The notes under the pieces were generated by a model. The model was not told where the DNA came from, did no database searches, and worked only from the letters and a program-made list of their open reading frames with translations. This document shows, in pieces, positions 1-8,696 of a stretch of 64,000 nt of DNA (within the stretch, counting starts at the first letter, position 1; every line of letters starts with the position of its first letter). The translations under genes were made by a program, and so were the position numbers. The DNA lies in contig NZ_KK088652.1 of the NCBI RefSeq assembly GCF_000600975.2, positions 372,001 through 436,000 of the forward strand, in the 5' to 3' direction. The DNA comes from Limimaricola hongkongensis DSM 17492 (GTDB lineage: Bacteria; Pseudomonadota; Alphaproteobacteria; Rhodobacterales; Rhodobacteraceae).

Positions 1-327
1 CAGGCGCACGCGGGTCGCGTCGCCATCCGCCTCGTCGAGATCGAGCCGGAAATCGGCACCGGCGACCAGCTCCTCCTCGCCATTGGCGAAGGCGCCGACG
101 CGCAGCTTGGGCCCCTGAAGGTCGGCGAGAATGCCGATCGGCGTGTCGAGATCCTCCTCGACCTGCCGGATGATGGCGTGGCGGGCGCGGATCTCGTCAT
201 GCGCGCCGTGGCTCATGTTGAGACGGAACACGTCCGCCCCGGCCTCGACCAGGGCACGGATCACCTCGTAGGTGCTCGACGCTGGCCCCAGCGTGGCGAC
301 GATTTTGACATTGCGATGGCGCTTCAT
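1..327 (-). CDS. pyk: Pyruvate kinase, N-terminal part (runs off the left edge)
   Basis: Pyruvate kinase makes pyruvate and ATP from phosphoenolpyruvate and ADP at the end of glycolysis, in the cytoplasm. Only the first 109 codons are inside the window. The translated start MKRHRNVKIVATLGPASS, then FRLNMSHG near residue 36 and ADLQGPKLRVG near residue 68, are hallmarks of the family's barrel domain. The ATG at 325-327 is preceded by AGAGGA about nine bases upstream, which supports this start. The family usually has about 480 residues, so roughly three quarters lies outside. It diverges from the amidohydrolase gene on the other strand. I am very sure of the family; the isozyme class cannot be judged. 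Confidence 0.95.
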   Translation of the reverse strand, partial: MKRHRNVKIVATLGPASSTYEVIRALVEAGADVFRLNMSHGAHDEIRARHAIIRQVEEDLDTPIGILADLQGPKLRVGAFANGEEELVAGADFRLDLDEADGDATRVRL

Positions 328-493
328 CAGGTGGATCCTCTCGACTGGCCCCATGGACGCGATAAGTTCGGGCGGGCATGCGGCTCCGTTACCGCTACCA
401 GCGCCGCTCGGGCGCCGTTATTGCCGAAAACGGGCTACGTCACAACTGCCCTTGAGACAAGTTATCGAACCGTTGGGGAGAGCAGCAGCACAC

Positions 494-1237
494 ATGACTT
501 CGGAAGCCTACCGCATCACCGGCGAGGAGCGCCGCTCCCGCTGGCTCGTCACCTGCGACCATGCCAGCAACCACGTGCCCGACTGGGTCTCGGGCGGCGC
601 GCTCGGCCTGCCCGCCTCGGACATGGCGCGCCACATCGCCTGGGATGTCGGGGCCGCCGGGCTGGCGCAGGCGCTGGCCGAACGGCTCGACGCGCCCGCG
701 ATCCTGTCGAAATTCTCGCGCCTCGTGGTCGACCCGAACCGGGGCGAGGACGACCCCACCCTGCTGATGAAGCTCTATGACGGCTCGGTCATCCCCGGCA
801 ACCGCCATGCCGGCCCCGAGGAAACCGAAGCGCGGCTGGCGCGGCTGCACCGGCCCTATCACGCGGCCTATGCCGATCTCGCGGCGCGGCGCGACGACAC
901 GGTGGTGGTGGCGATCCACAGCTACACCCCGCAGCTTCGGGGCCGCCCGCCCCGGCCATGGCAGGTCGGCGTGCTGCACAGCCACCTGGATTCGCGGCTG
1001 GCGCACCGGCTGATCGCGCGGCTGCGCGAGGAGGGCGACCTGACGGTCGGCGACAACCAGCCCTATTCGGGCCACCTGCCCGGCGATTCCATCGACCGCC
1101 ACGCGCTCGCCCATGGCCGCCCGAACGTGCTGATCGAGGTGCGCAACGACCTGATCGAGGACGCGGCCGGGCAGGCCGCATGGGCCGACCGCTTGGCACC
1201 GGCGCTGCGCGACATACTTGCCGAGTCGAAGCTGTAA
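494..1237 (+). CDS. N-formylglutamate amidohydrolase family protein
   Basis: A 247-residue protein of the N-formylglutamate amidohydrolase family (classically N-formyl-L-glutamate to formate and glutamate, in histidine breakdown). The HASNHVP motif near residue 25, the IHSYTP stretch near 140 and IEVRNDL near 220 fit the zinc-dependent fold. The ATG at 494 follows GGGGAG about 16 bases upstream. An in-frame extension to position 272 has no family-like sequence, so I chose the shorter form. No hut genes are nearby. The next gene, DUF1244, follows after eight bases and is probably cotranscribed. The true substrate may therefore not be formylglutamate. Confidence 0.88.
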   Translation: MTSEAYRITGEERRSRWLVTCDHASNHVPDWVSGGALGLPASDMARHIAWDVGAAGLAQALAERLDAPAILSKFSRLVVDPNRGEDDPTLLMKLYDGSVIPGNRHAGPEETEARLARLHRPYHAAYADLAARRDDTVVVAIHSYTPQLRGRPPRPWQVGVLHSHLDSRLAHRLIARLREEGDLTVGDNQPYSGHLPGDSIDRHALAHGRPNVLIEVRNDLIEDAAGQAAWADRLAPALRDILAESKL

Positions 1238-1245
1238 GGAGACGG

Positions 1246-1578
1246 ATGATGAGCAGGATGGACGAGATCGACGCCGCGACCCGCACCGAGATCGAGGCGG
1301 CGGCGTTCCGCAGGCTGCAAAAGCACCTGATGGAAGACCGCCCCGACGTGCAGAACATCGACCTGATGAACCTCGCCGGGTTCTGCCGCAATTGTCTCGC
1401 GCGCTGGACGCAGGAGGCGGCCGCCGAGAGGGGCCTTGAAATGACCAAGGACGAGGCGCGCGAAGCCTATTACGGCATGCCCTACGACCAGTGGCGCGAC
1501 ACCCACCAGACCGAGGCCACCGAGGCCACGCGCGCCGCCTTCGACGCGGCGCAGAAACACGAGGCGAGCGAGGGCTGA
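1246..1578 (+). CDS. DUF1244 domain-containing protein
   Basis: A 110-residue protein of unknown function with the conserved DUF1244 core NIDLMNLAGFCRNCLARW at about residues 41-58, followed by YGMPYDQW near 84. The paired cysteines in FCRNC could bind a metal or be redox active; that is inference. A strong ribosome site, AAGGAGACGG, stands directly before the tandem ATGs at 1246 and 1249, and either could be used. It begins eight bases after the amidohydrolase stop, so the two genes probably form a small operon. No transmembrane segment or signal peptide is visible. Confidence 0.88.
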   Translation: MMSRMDEIDAATRTEIEAAAFRRLQKHLMEDRPDVQNIDLMNLAGFCRNCLARWTQEAAAERGLEMTKDEAREAYYGMPYDQWRDTHQTEATEATRAAFDAAQKHEASEG

Positions 1579-1580
1579 GA

Positions 1581-1895
1581 TCAGCCGTAGCGGCGCATCG
1601 CCTCCATCTCGAGCGACAGCCGCAGTTCCAGATCGGCGAGGACGCGCATCTCTTCGCGCCGCGCCTCCTCGCCGGTCAGCTTTGCCAGCCGGGCCTTGGA
1701 CTCCGCGATCTGTGCCTTCAGCGTGACCGCCTGCGGCTTGGCGCCCGATTCGCGCATCAAGCGATCGAGCACCGCGTCGCCGGGCGCGTGCAGATCGGGG
1801 ATCGGCTTGCCCGTGCCGGGCAGGTCCTTGAAGGCGCCCTCCTTCTCGGCCTTGGCGATGGCCTGTCCGATCAGGTCGATCAACGGGTGGTCCAT
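1581..1895 (-). CDS. DUF1992 (DnaJ-homologue-associated) protein
   Basis: A 104-residue soluble protein with the DUF1992 signature: an N-terminal DLIGQAIAKAEKEGAFKDLP segment, then GTGKPI near residue 30, then a charged helical C-terminus. This domain also occurs in eukaryotic DNAJC28-type proteins, and its bacterial role is unknown. The ATG at 1895 has a good upstream GGAAGGGA. It is the last gene of a minus-strand series, starting 17 bases after the transaminase stop. It is convergent with DUF1244, whose stop lies two bases away. An upstream extension only reads the transaminase gene in the wrong frame. Confidence 0.85.
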   Translation of the reverse strand: MDHPLIDLIGQAIAKAEKEGAFKDLPGTGKPIPDLHAPGDAVLDRLMRESGAKPQAVTLKAQIAESKARLAKLTGEEARREEMRVLADLELRLSLEMEAMRRYG

Positions 1896-1912
1896 GGCGA
1901 TCCCTTCCGGTG

Positions 1913-2773
1913 TCAGAGCGCGGCGCGGCGGCTTTCCTCTATATAGATCTCGCGCAGGCGGCTGGCCACCGGGCCGGGCGCGCCGTCGCCCAATGTCATG
2001 CCGTCGATCTCCACCACCGGCATCACGAAGGTCGAGGCCGAGGTGATGAAGGCCTCGTCGGCCTGCTTGGCCTCCTCGATGGTGAAGGCGCGCTCCTCGA
2101 CCTTCATCTGCGCCTCCTGCGCGAAGCGCAGCACCGCGGCGCGGGTGATGCCGTGCAGGATCTCGGTCCCGAGATGCCGGGTGACGATGGTGTTGCCCTT
2201 GACGATATAGGCGTTGTTCGAGGTGCCCTCGGTGACGTGGTCGTCCTCGACCATCCACGCGTCGTCGACGCCCGCCGCCTTGGCCATCATCTTGCCCATC
2301 GACGGATAGAGAAGCTGCACCGTCTTGATGTCGCGCCGGCCCCAGCGGATGTCGGGGATCGAGATGATCCGGATGCCGGTCTTCGCGGCCGGGCTCTCGG
2401 CGAGGCCGGGCTTGGCCTGCGTGAACAGCACCACCGTCGGCTCGGTCTCGGCGGGCGGAAAGGCGAAGTCGCGGTCGCCCGGCGCGCCGCGGGTGACCTG
2501 AAGATAGATCATCCCGTCCTCGATCTCGTTGCGGGCCACCAGCTCGCGGTGGATCTCGAGGAGTGCCGCGTCCTCCATCGGCTTGCGGATCTGCAGCTCG
2601 TGCAGGCTGCGCTCCAGCCGCTTGGCGTGGCCCTCGAAATCGATCAGCTTGCCGCCGAGCACGCTCGTGACCTCGTAGACGCCGTCGGCCATGAGGAAGC
2701 CGCGATCAAAGACCGAGACCTTGGCCTCGTGCTCGGGCAGGTAGTCCCCGTTGACATAGACGGTGCGGGTCAT
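1913..2773 (-). CDS. dat: D-amino-acid transaminase (class IV PLP aminotransferase)
   Basis: A 286-residue fold-type IV aminotransferase. The N-terminal YVNGDYLPEHEAKVSVFDRG, the segment IRWGRRDIKTVQLL (about 142-155, with the lysine expected to hold pyridoxal phosphate) and GTSNNAYIV are typical of D-alanine transaminase, which interconverts D-alanine and D-glutamate with their keto acids. A branched-chain enzyme is the main alternative, but the RRDIK context favours the D-specific type. It lies 62 bases downstream of the dipeptide epimerase gene. Together they suggest D-amino-acid supply or peptidoglycan recycling. Substrate specificity is inferred. Confidence 0.85.
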   Translation of the reverse strand: MTRTVYVNGDYLPEHEAKVSVFDRGFLMADGVYEVTSVLGGKLIDFEGHAKRLERSLHELQIRKPMEDAALLEIHRELVARNEIEDGMIYLQVTRGAPGDRDFAFPPAETEPTVVLFTQAKPGLAESPAAKTGIRIISIPDIRWGRRDIKTVQLLYPSMGKMMAKAAGVDDAWMVEDDHVTEGTSNNAYIVKGNTIVTRHLGTEILHGITRAAVLRFAQEAQMKVEERAFTIEEAKQADEAFITSASTFVMPVVEIDGMTLGDGAPGPVASRLREIYIEESRRAAL

Positions 2774-2835
2774 GGCGCTCTCCTGTTGGCTGTCGGGCCC
2801 CTTCTGCCGCAGGGACAGGCGCGATGCCAGAGGGA

Positions 2836-3816
2836 TCAGCCCCAGAGCGCCGGATCGGCCGGGTGCAGCCCCCGCGCGTCATGCCGCATCGGCGGATCGC
2901 GGTCCTCGGCCAGCAGGAGCGGCCCGTCGAGATCGACGATCTTCGCGCCCTGCCCCACCAGATGCGCCGGCGCCATGGCGAGCGAGGAGCCGACCATGCA
3001 GCCGACCATGACGTCGAACCCCGCCGCCCGCGCCGCATCGCGCAGCGCGAGGGCCTCGGTCAGACCGCCGGTCTTGTCGAGCTTGATGTTGGCCATGTCG
3101 TATTTGCCCGCGAGACCGGGCAGCGAGGCGCGGTCATGGCAGCTTTCATCCGCGCAGACCGGCACCGGCCGGTCGAGACCGATCAATGCGTCGTCCTCGC
3201 CCGCCGGCAGCGGCTGCTCGACCAATGCCACGCCGAGCCGCACCAGATGCGGCGCGAGATCGGCATAGATCGCCGCATTCCAGCCCTCGTTGGCATCGAC
3301 GATGATCGTGGCTTCCGGCGCGCCGCGCCGCACCGCCTCGAGCCGCGCCATGTCGTCGGGCGTGCCGAGCTTGATCTTGAGCAACGGGCGATGCGCCTCC
3401 TCGCGCGCACGCGCCTCCATCGCCTCGGGCGCGTCGAGCGACAGCGTGTAGGCGGTGACCAGCGGTTTCGGCGCGTCGAGCCCGGCCAGCCGCCAGACCG
3501 GCACGCCCGCCTGCTTGGCCTCGAGATCCCACAGCGCGCAATCGACGGCGTTGCGCGCCGCCCCCGGCGGCAGCGCCGCCTGCAGCTCGGCCCGCGTGAT
3601 GCCTTCGGGCAGGGCTTCGGTCTGCGCGCGCACCACAGCGAGGCTTTCGCCATAGCGCGCATAGGGCACGCATTCGCCGCGCCCCACATGGCCGCCCCGG
3701 CTGATCCGCACGGCGATCACCTGCGCCGCCGCGCGGGAGCCGCGGCTGATGGTGAAGGCGCGGGCGAGCGCGAAGCTTTCGTCAAAGACCTCGATCACGC
3801 CGCCCTCCAGCGCCAC
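2836..3816 (-). CDS. Dipeptide epimerase (L-Ala-D/L-Glu epimerase type, enolase superfamily)
   Basis: A 326-residue muconate-lactonizing-subgroup member of the enolase superfamily. It shows LLKIKLG (the KxK acid/base motif, near residue 145), VDANEGW and EQPLP (metal ligands), CADESC, NIKLDKTGG (second catalytic lysine) and VDLDGPLLLAED (the DxD that binds the dipeptide amino group). That set fits L-Ala-D/L-Glu epimerase, which returns murein peptides to L-Ala-L-Glu for degradation. The start is a GTG at 3816, placed inside the end of the MBL gene (22-base overlap), which implies translational coupling. The neighbouring D-amino-acid transaminase supports a role with D-amino acids. Confidence 0.88.
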   Translation of the reverse strand: MALEGGVIEVFDESFALARAFTISRGSRAAAQVIAVRISRGGHVGRGECVPYARYGESLAVVRAQTEALPEGITRAELQAALPPGAARNAVDCALWDLEAKQAGVPVWRLAGLDAPKPLVTAYTLSLDAPEAMEARAREEAHRPLLKIKLGTPDDMARLEAVRRGAPEATIIVDANEGWNAAIYADLAPHLVRLGVALVEQPLPAGEDDALIGLDRPVPVCADESCHDRASLPGLAGKYDMANIKLDKTGGLTEALALRDAARAAGFDVMVGCMVGSSLAMAPAHLVGQGAKIVDLDGPLLLAEDRDPPMRHDARGLHPADPALWG

Positions 3817-4841
3817 GCCCCGTCATCGCCCATCTCGCGGATCGCCCGTCCCTGCGCCACCAGCGCGTTGAGATGGCCCAGCGCCTCGGCCAGCGCGAGC
3901 CCATAGCTGTCGCGCGTCACCGAGCGGCGGAACAGCGGCGCGAAGCAATCGCCCCCCGTCCGCGGCACGGCGAGATGTTTTTCAAGCCGATCGAGCGCCT
4001 CGTGATGGCCGCGCGCCATCTGGTCCAGCCGTTCGGGCAGGCCGTGATAGGGCTTCTTGTGACCGGGCAATACGAGCTGCTCAGACCGGGCGAAGGCGGC
4101 CAGCCGCTCGCACGACGCGATCCAGTCGGTGACGGGGTCGTTCTCGGGCTCGGTCGGCTGCACGCCGAGATTGGGGCTGATGCCGGGCAGAAGCTGGTCG
4201 CCGCCGATCACCAGATCGCCGCCCTCCTGCCAGAAGGTTGCGTGTTCGGCGGCGTGCCCCTCGCCCATGCGCACGATCCAGTCGCGCCCGCCCATGCGGA
4301 CCCGGTCGCCTTCGCGGATGCGCCCGTAATCGAGCGGCAGCGGCGCGACCCAATCGGTGAAGTTGAAGGGCCGCTCGGTGCGGCGCTGCGCCAGAAGCTC
4401 GGGATCCATGCCCGCCCGCCTGTAGAATTCCACCACCGCGCGCGGCGGCAGGCTCTGCTCCTCGGCCCGCAGCATCCGCGACAGAAGGTAGCCGGTGCGC
4501 GGCATGACCAGCCCGGCGCCGGTCTTCGCGCAAAGCCACCCCGCGAGACCGACATGATCGGGATGGTGATGCGTGACCACCACGCGGCGCAGCGGTCGCC
4601 CCCCCAGGGGGCCCGCCAGAAGCGTCTCCCAGACCTCGCGGATCTTCGTGGTGTCGAGCCCGGTGTCGATCACCGTCCAGCCATCGCCATCGTCGAGCGC
4701 ATAGACGTTCACGTGGTTGAGCGCCCATAGTAGCGGCAGCTGCATCCACAGCACGCCGGGCGCGACCTCGGTCGCGGTGCCGGGTGCGGGCGGTTCGGGA
4801 AAGGGGTGATCCGGGACGCGCAGCTTTTGTGTCATGGTCAT
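3795..4841 (-). CDS. MBL-fold metallo-hydrolase
   Basis: A cytoplasmic metallo-beta-lactamase-fold hydrolase of about 348 residues. The zinc motif HHHPDH is at residues 91-96, preceded by VIDTGLDT near 58. Later histidines appear in MGEGHAAEHATF and in LPGHKKPYHGLP. A helical C-terminal extension resembles LACTB2-type proteins, but the substrate is unknown. I start at the ATG at 4841 (MTMTQKLRVP); the ATG at 4835 is equally possible and a longer frame to 4898 is less likely. It sits between the acyl-CoA dehydrogenase, 34 bases upstream, and the epimerase it overlaps. A thioester or lactone substrate is a guess from context only. Confidence 0.85.
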   Translation of the reverse strand: MTMTQKLRVPDHPFPEPPAPGTATEVAPGVLWMQLPLLWALNHVNVYALDDGDGWTVIDTGLDTTKIREVWETLLAGPLGGRPLRRVVVTHHHPDHVGLAGWLCAKTGAGLVMPRTGYLLSRMLRAEEQSLPPRAVVEFYRRAGMDPELLAQRRTERPFNFTDWVAPLPLDYGRIREGDRVRMGGRDWIVRMGEGHAAEHATFWQEGGDLVIGGDQLLPGISPNLGVQPTEPENDPVTDWIASCERLAAFARSEQLVLPGHKKPYHGLPERLDQMARGHHEALDRLEKHLAVPRTGGDCFAPLFRRSVTRDSYGLALAEALGHLNALVAQGRAIREMGDDGAWRWRAA

Positions 4842-4875
4842 GTGATGGCGCAGCCGTGGCCCCGCGTCCAGCCGG

Positions 4876-6573
4876 TCAGGGCGCGAGATCCTCGGCATCG
4901 AGCGCCATCACCGGCTCCGGCCCGGCCCTGAGCGCCGCCAGATGCGCCGCCTGCTCGGGCAGCATCCGCTGGATGTAGAAGGCGGCAAGCCGGCGGCGGC
5001 GGCCATCGCCCGCCCGCGCCGCGCGCAGGTGGTAATGCGCGCCCAGAAGCCGCGCAAAGGCCCGCAGATAGGGCATCGCGCCCGCGAAGCGTTCGGTCAC
5101 CGGCTGGGCGACGAGCCGCTCGGTCGCCTCGCGCATCGATTCGGCGGCCTGCCAGACCGGCCCGGCAAGCTCGGGCGCCTCGGCGCGCGCGGCCTCCGCC
5201 CCCGCCTCGATCTCGTCGATCAGCGCAAAGGCCGCCTCGCCGCCATCCATCATCTTGCGCCCCACCAGATCCATCGCCTGGATGCCGTTGGTGCCCTCGT
5301 AGATCGCGGTGATCCGGGCGTCGCGCAGGAATTGCGCCGCACCCGTCTCCTCGATGAAGCCCATGCCACCATGCACCTGGATGCCCAGATCGGCGACGTT
5401 GATACCCGTTTCGGTGCCGAAGGTCTTGGCGATCGGCGTCAGCAGCGCCGCGCGCGCCTGCTCGGCGGCGTGGCCCTCGCGGCCCATGTCGATCGCGCGG
5501 GCGCAGGCCAGCGTGATGGCGCGGGCGGCAAAGGTCTCGGCCCGCATCCGGGCCAGCATGGCGCGCACATCCGCATGTTCGACGATCGCGCCCGAGCCGC
5601 CCGCGCGGCCCTGCCGGCGCTCCTTGGCATAGGCCAGCGCCGCCTGCGTCGCCGCCTCGGCCACGCCCACCGCCTGGCTGCCCACGCCGAGCCGGGCGGT
5701 GTTCATCATGGTGAACATCGCCGCCATCCCGGCATGCGGCTCCCCCACGAGCCAGCCGGTGGCCCCGTCATAGTCCATCACCGCGGTGGGCGAGCCGTGG
5801 ATGCCGAGCTTGTGCTCGAGGCTGACCACGCGCAGGGAGTTTGTCTCGCCCGGCTTGCCGTCGGCGTCGGGGATGTATTTCGGCACGAGGAACAGGCTGA
5901 TCCCCTTGGTGCCCTCCACCGCGTCGGGCAGCCGCGCCAGCACCATGTGCACCACGTTGTCCGAGAAATCATTGTCGGCCCAGGTGATATAGATCTTCTG
6001 GCCGCTGATCCGGTAGGTGCCGTCGCCGGCGGGCTCGGCGCGGGCCTTGAGCGCGCCGACATCCGACCCGGCCTGCGGCTCGGTCAGGTTCATCGTGCCG
6101 CACCATTCGCCCGAGATCAGCTTGGGCAGATAGAGCGCCTGCAGATCGGGGCTGGCATGCGCCTCCAGCGCCTCGATCTCGGCCTGTGTCATCAAAGGGT
6201 TGAGCTGCAGCGCGAGGCAGGCCCCGCCCATCATTTCGTTGACGCAGGTGACGAGCGCCATCGGCAGCCCCATGCCGCCGTGATCCGGCCCCGCCGCCAT
6301 GCCGACCCAGCCGCCCTGCGCGATGGCGCGGTAGCCGCCCGCATAGCCCGGCGAGGTGCGCACCACGCCGTTGTCGAGCCGGGCCGGCGTCAGGTCGCCC
6401 GCGCGGTTGAGCGGGGCGATGATCTCGTCGCACATCCGCCCCGCCTCGGTCAGGATCGCATCCGTGACATCGGGGGTCATCTCGGCGTGGCGCCCGGTCG
6501 CGGCGATGTCGGAAAACCCGATCACCTTGTCCAGAATGAACCGAAAATCCTCGACAGGGGCGTGAAAGGGCAT
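4876..6573 (-). CDS. Acyl-CoA dehydrogenase with C-terminal extension (DmdC/FadE5-like)
   Basis: A 565-residue flavoprotein that oxidises an acyl-CoA to the enoyl-CoA and passes electrons to ETF. LTEPQAGSDVG near residue 160 is the FAD-domain signature. AIYEGTNGIQAMDLVGRK near 435-452 carries the probable catalytic glutamate. The extra C-terminal domain of about 100 residues marks the long subfamily that includes 3-methylmercaptopropionyl-CoA dehydrogenase (DmdC) and FadE5-like enzymes; which substrate is used cannot be told. The start at 6573 follows GGAGGAGA, an excellent ribosome site. It probably leads the minus-strand operon, and ETF-QO encoded at 37.7 kb would accept its electrons. Confidence 0.92.
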   Translation of the reverse strand: MPFHAPVEDFRFILDKVIGFSDIAATGRHAEMTPDVTDAILTEAGRMCDEIIAPLNRAGDLTPARLDNGVVRTSPGYAGGYRAIAQGGWVGMAAGPDHGGMGLPMALVTCVNEMMGGACLALQLNPLMTQAEIEALEAHASPDLQALYLPKLISGEWCGTMNLTEPQAGSDVGALKARAEPAGDGTYRISGQKIYITWADNDFSDNVVHMVLARLPDAVEGTKGISLFLVPKYIPDADGKPGETNSLRVVSLEHKLGIHGSPTAVMDYDGATGWLVGEPHAGMAAMFTMMNTARLGVGSQAVGVAEAATQAALAYAKERRQGRAGGSGAIVEHADVRAMLARMRAETFAARAITLACARAIDMGREGHAAEQARAALLTPIAKTFGTETGINVADLGIQVHGGMGFIEETGAAQFLRDARITAIYEGTNGIQAMDLVGRKMMDGGEAAFALIDEIEAGAEAARAEAPELAGPVWQAAESMREATERLVAQPVTERFAGAMPYLRAFARLLGAHYHLRAARAGDGRRRRLAAFYIQRMLPEQAAHLAALRAGPEPVMALDAEDLAP

Positions 6574-6673
6574 TGCGGGTCTCCTCCGGCGCATGGCATT
6601 CCGGGGGTCGGACGCCGCTGCATCCGCAGCCTGATCCACCGACCCCCGATCTCGCAAGCCCGGACGCCACGTC

Positions 6674-7621
<948 letters not shown>

Positions 7622-7665
7622 CGAATTCCTTGCAAGGAATTCGCTAAAACCCTTGCAAGGGTTTT
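7622..7665. repeat. Two tandem perfect palindromes sharing the core CCTTGCAAGG
   Basis: Two uninterrupted palindromes begin one base after the Sua5 stop. The first, 22 bases at 7622-7643, is built as GAATTCCTTGCAAGGAATTC with one more pair outside. The second, 20 bases at 7646-7665, reads AAAACCCTTGCAAGGGTTTT. Their centres are 23 bases apart and both contain CCTTGCAAGG. As RNA each could form a hairpin, and the second would be followed by UUUUGG, so a terminator between Sua5 and pyrB is possible. As DNA the paired sites could bind a dimeric protein. I see no third copy in the window. Confidence 0.8.
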
Positions 7666-7739
7666 GGACCGGCCGCCCGGCTTTACCCGCACCGCGCCCG
7701 CGCCCTATAAGGCGCGCGCAGCATCCCGGAGCCTTGCCC

Positions 7740-8696
7740 ATGACCTTCCGCGCCCGCCACCTGCTCGGGATCGAGCCCCTGCACCCCACCGAGATCACCG
7801 AGCTTCTCGACACCGCCCAGCATTACGCCGAGCTGAACCGGCAGGGCCGCGCCCCGCGCGACGTGCTGGCCGGGCTCACCCAGATCAACATGTTCTTCGA
7901 GAACTCGACCCGCACGCAGGCCAGCTTCGAGATCGCCGGCAAGCGGCTCGGGGCCGACGTGATGAACATGGCGATGCAGGCCAGCTCGGTGAAGAAGGGC
8001 GAGACGCTGATCGACACGGCGCTGACGCTCAACGCGATGCGCCCCGACCTTCTGGTGGTGCGCCACCCCAATTCCGGCGCGGTCGACCTGCTCGCGCAGA
8101 AGGTCAACTGCGCGGTGCTGAACGCCGGCGACGGGCGGCACGAGCATCCGACGCAGGCGCTTCTGGACGGGCTGACCATCCGCCGTGCCAAGGGGCGGCT
8201 GCACCGGCTGTCGATCGCGATCTGCGGCGACATCGCGCATAGCCGGGTCGCGCGCTCCAACATCATGCTCCTGGGCAAGATGGAGAACCGCATCCGCCTG
8301 ATCGCGCCGCCGACCCTGATGCCGTCGGGCGTGGCCGAGTTCGGCGTCGAGGTGTTCGACGACATGGAAGAGGGGCTGCGCGACGTCGACGTGGTGATGA
8401 TGCTGCGACTGCAGAAAGAGCGCATGGATGGCGGCTTCATCCCGTCGGAGCGCGAATATTTCCACCGCTACGGGCTCGATGCCGCCAAGCTCGCCCACGC
8501 CAAGGAAGACGCCATCGTGATGCATCCGGGGCCGATGAACCGCGGCGTCGAGATCGACGGCACCATCGCCGACGACATCAACCGCTCCGTGATCCAGGAG
8601 CAGGTCGAAATGGGCGTCGCGGTGCGCATGGCGGCGATGGACCTTCTGGCGCGCAACGCCCGCGACGCCCGCCAAGAGACCGGAGTGACGGCATGA
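7740..8696 (+). CDS. pyrB: Aspartate carbamoyltransferase catalytic subunit
   Basis: A 318-residue enzyme of pyrimidine synthesis, joining carbamoyl phosphate and aspartate to carbamoylaspartate. The carbamoyl-phosphate loop [20 protein letters not shown] lies at about 48-67, HPTQALLDG near 133, and MHPGPMNRG near 265. The start is ATG 7740 with GGAG upstream; frames reaching back to 7653 lie in the palindrome spacer. The stop overlaps the next start as ATGA. Because the next product lacks dihydroorotase catalytic residues, this enzyme may form the PyrB-PyrC' dodecamer known from Pseudomonas; that is inference. Confidence 0.95.
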   Translation: MTFRARHLLGIEPLHPTEITELLDTAQHYAELNRQGRAPRDVLAGLTQINMFFENSTRTQASFEIAGKRLGADVMNMAMQASSVKKGETLIDTALTLNAMRPDLLVVRHPNSGAVDLLAQKVNCAVLNAGDGRHEHPTQALLDGLTIRRAKGRLHRLSIAICGDIAHSRVARSNIMLLGKMENRIRLIAPPTLMPSGVAEFGVEVFDDMEEGLRDVDVVMMLRLQKERMDGGFIPSEREYFHRYGLDAAKLAHAKEDAIVMHPGPMNRGVEIDGTIADDINRSVIQEQVEMGVAVRMAAMDLLARNARDARQETGVTA

